A stretch of DNA of 64,000 nt from Phycisphaerales bacterium (lineage in GTDB: Bacteria > Planctomycetota > Phycisphaerae > Phycisphaerales > UBA1924), in the NCBI GenBank assembly GCA_029260455.1, contig JAJDDF010000001.1:62001-126000 (forward strand), written 5' to 3'. Positions 62,826 to 64,000 of this stretch are shown one piece after another. Within the stretch, counting starts at the first letter, position 1. Every line of letters begins with the position of its first letter. The position numbers and the translations under genes are program-made. A model generated the notes under the pieces. That model saw only the letters and a program-made list of their open reading frames with translations, had not been told where the DNA came from and searched no databases.

Positions 62826-63857
62826 GTGGAACACATCCTCATAACAGGTGGCGCTGGGTACATCGGCTCGCATGCGGTGAAGGCAGTGTTGGCTTCTGGG
62901 CGTCATGTCACGGTCATCGATGATTTTCGCCGTGGCCACCGCCGGCCCCTTGAATTGCTCAGTGCAGGCTATCCAAGGCGTCTCGAAGTCATCGACAGCC
63001 CAATCGCCGATATCGGGCGCGTGTCGACGGCCCTTGGCGATGCACGGATCACAAGCGTCATGCATTTCGCCGCCCTTGCCTATGTCGCCGAGAGTATCGA
63101 TATTCCCCTCGACTATTTCGAGTGCAATGTCACAGGCATGATCGCGCTGCTGCAGGCGTGCGCGGCAACAGGCGTTACTCGATTCGTTTTTTCATCAAGC
63201 TGCTCCGTCTATGGCGACCTTCCTCCAGAGGCGATGCCACTCTGCGAATCATCGCCAACCGTCCCTATCTCGCCGTATGGCTGGACCAAGCTCATTGGCG
63301 AACAACTCCTGGAAGCCCACGCAACTGCAGCGCAGCGAGCCGGGCGCGATTTTTCCTGCACGATGTTGCGCTATTTCAATGTCGCAGGTGCAGATACCGA
63401 TGGCATTCTCGGCGAAGACCATCATCCCGAAACGCACCTTATTCCGCGCGCGATATTCGCAGCGCTCGGGCGCGGGCCAGCGCTCGATATCTGCGGCGAA
63501 GATTTTCCCACACCCGATGGCACGCCGGTGCGCGATTACATACACGTTGAAGATCTGGTCGAGGCGCACCTCCTTGCCCTTGACGCGATGGAACCCGGTC
63601 ATGTCAGGCGATTCAATATCGGTATTGGCAAGCCGTATTCCGTGCGCGAAGCGCTTGCCTCGGTAGAGCGGGTTGTTGGCACTCCCGTGCCATCACAAAC
63701 CGCCTCGCGCCGCCCGGGTGATCCTGCGGTTGTCTATGCCGAGGCTGCTCTTGCGCGCGAAAGACTTGGGTGGATGCCCAAGCACACCTCACTCGATGCT
63801 ATTGTTGCGTCAGCGTACCGCTGGTATTGCGACCATCCGGAAGGATATTCCACATGA
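62826..63857 (+). CDS. galE: UDP-glucose 4-epimerase
   Basis: 343 residues from a GTG that begins directly at the Rossmann motif (EHILITGGAGYIGSHAV). Interconverts UDP-glucose and UDP-galactose. Catalytic SSSCSVYGD and YGWTKLIGE (YxxxK) are present, as is TPDGTPVRDYIHVEDL, characteristic of GalE. An ATG 23 codons upstream gives a long tail before the nucleotide-binding motif and was rejected. The next gene overlaps it by 4 bp. Confidence 0.92.
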   Translation: MEHILITGGAGYIGSHAVKAVLASGRHVTVIDDFRRGHRRPLELLSAGYPRRLEVIDSPIADIGRVSTALGDARITSVMHFAALAYVAESIDIPLDYFECNVTGMIALLQACAATGVTRFVFSSSCSVYGDLPPEAMPLCESSPTVPISPYGWTKLIGEQLLEAHATAAQRAGRDFSCTMLRYFNVAGADTDGILGEDHHPETHLIPRAIFAALGRGPALDICGEDFPTPDGTPVRDYIHVEDLVEAHLLALDAMEPGHVRRFNIGIGKPYSVREALASVERVVGTPVPSQTASRRPGDPAVVYAEAALARERLGWMPKHTSLDAIVASAYRWYCDHPEGYST

Positions 63858-64000
63858 AAAATGGTAAGCATGCACACAAACTTGCGCTGATCGTGTGCGC
63901 TTCTGGTGCACTTCTTGCATCATGTGCTTCACCACCGCCCGTGCCCGATCTTGGTCGGATCTATAACACATCGGCGCAGAATATTGGCGATCAGCGTACG
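63854..64000 (+). CDS. Lipoprotein, truncated by the window end
   Basis: Only the first 49 codons are in the window. The ATG overlaps the galE stop codon (ATGA). A signal peptide with lipobox (LIVCASGALLASC, Cys about residue 24) is followed by ASPPPVPDLGRIYN. The family cannot be judged. Likely in one operon with galE. Confidence 0.7.
   Translation, partial: MKNGKHAHKLALIVCASGALLASCASPPPVPDLGRIYNTSAQNIGDQRT

Overview
The window looks like chromosome from a planctomycete of the Phycisphaerae/Phycisphaerales type. This is an inference from gene families: a planctomycete-type ECF sigma factor fused by overlap to a Ser/Thr kinase-TPR gene, six secreted proteins ending in the same type I (GC-type) dockerin tail, IPTL-CTERM and PEP-CTERM sorting tags, a TPR-sulfotransferase, and a high-GC genome. 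No rRNA, CRISPR array, transposase or integrase gene was seen.

Layout. 0-4 kb: citrate synthase, an amidohydrolase and a rhomboid protease. 4-9 kb: tandem paralogous secreted dockerin proteins, trpF, and another dockerin protein. 9-15 kb: an M1 aminopeptidase, a TrpG/PabA glutaminase and a small protein in one operon, then divergent pyrG. 15-16 kb: a tRNA-Met (CAT) gene whose last 30 bp are repeated exactly 874 bp downstream; the segment between carries one NYN-domain (PIN-like nuclease) gene. 16-23 kb: sorting-tag proteins, zinc-ribbon membrane proteins, a DUF1572 protein, a TIGR01777 epimerase, a PEP-CTERM gene broken by an in-frame TGA, and DUF6624 and DUF1428 proteins. 23-30.4 kb: a complete CzcCBA-type heavy-metal efflux operon with His-rich accessory proteins at both ends. 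30-39 kb: a sulfotransferase, two dockerin genes sharing one leader sequence, and the ECF sigma/kinase-TPR unit, whose kinase carries a frameshift.

39-51.3 kb is accessory-looking: a metallopeptidase/membrane-protein pair, an LCAT-like acyltransferase, an alpha/beta hydrolase, an AraC regulator, an FRG-domain gene that starts 4 nt after a damaged tRNA, a dockerin glycosidase-like protein and an intact tRNA-Pro. It holds most copies of an interspersed repeat (family A) whose first bases resemble the tRNA-Pro 3' end, plus a ~180-bp direct repeat (family B). 51-64 kb: an FAD oxidoreductase, flagellin, CheR-CheX-CheY, a cyclophilin-FKBP fusion, a receiver protein lacking its phospho-acceptor, a peroxiredoxin-like/FNR pair, a sigma region 4-like regulator, a VKOR-thioredoxin fusion, and galE followed by a truncated lipoprotein gene.

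Two regional themes stand out. First, tRNA genes recur at the edges of lone accessory genes: the NYN cassette in tRNA-Met, the FRG gene after a degenerate tRNA, and tRNA-Pro beside repeats A and B. Second, eight genes that begin transcription units have a TANNNT hexamer 5-9 nt before the start codon and no convincing Shine-Dalgarno sequence, which suggests leaderless mRNAs.
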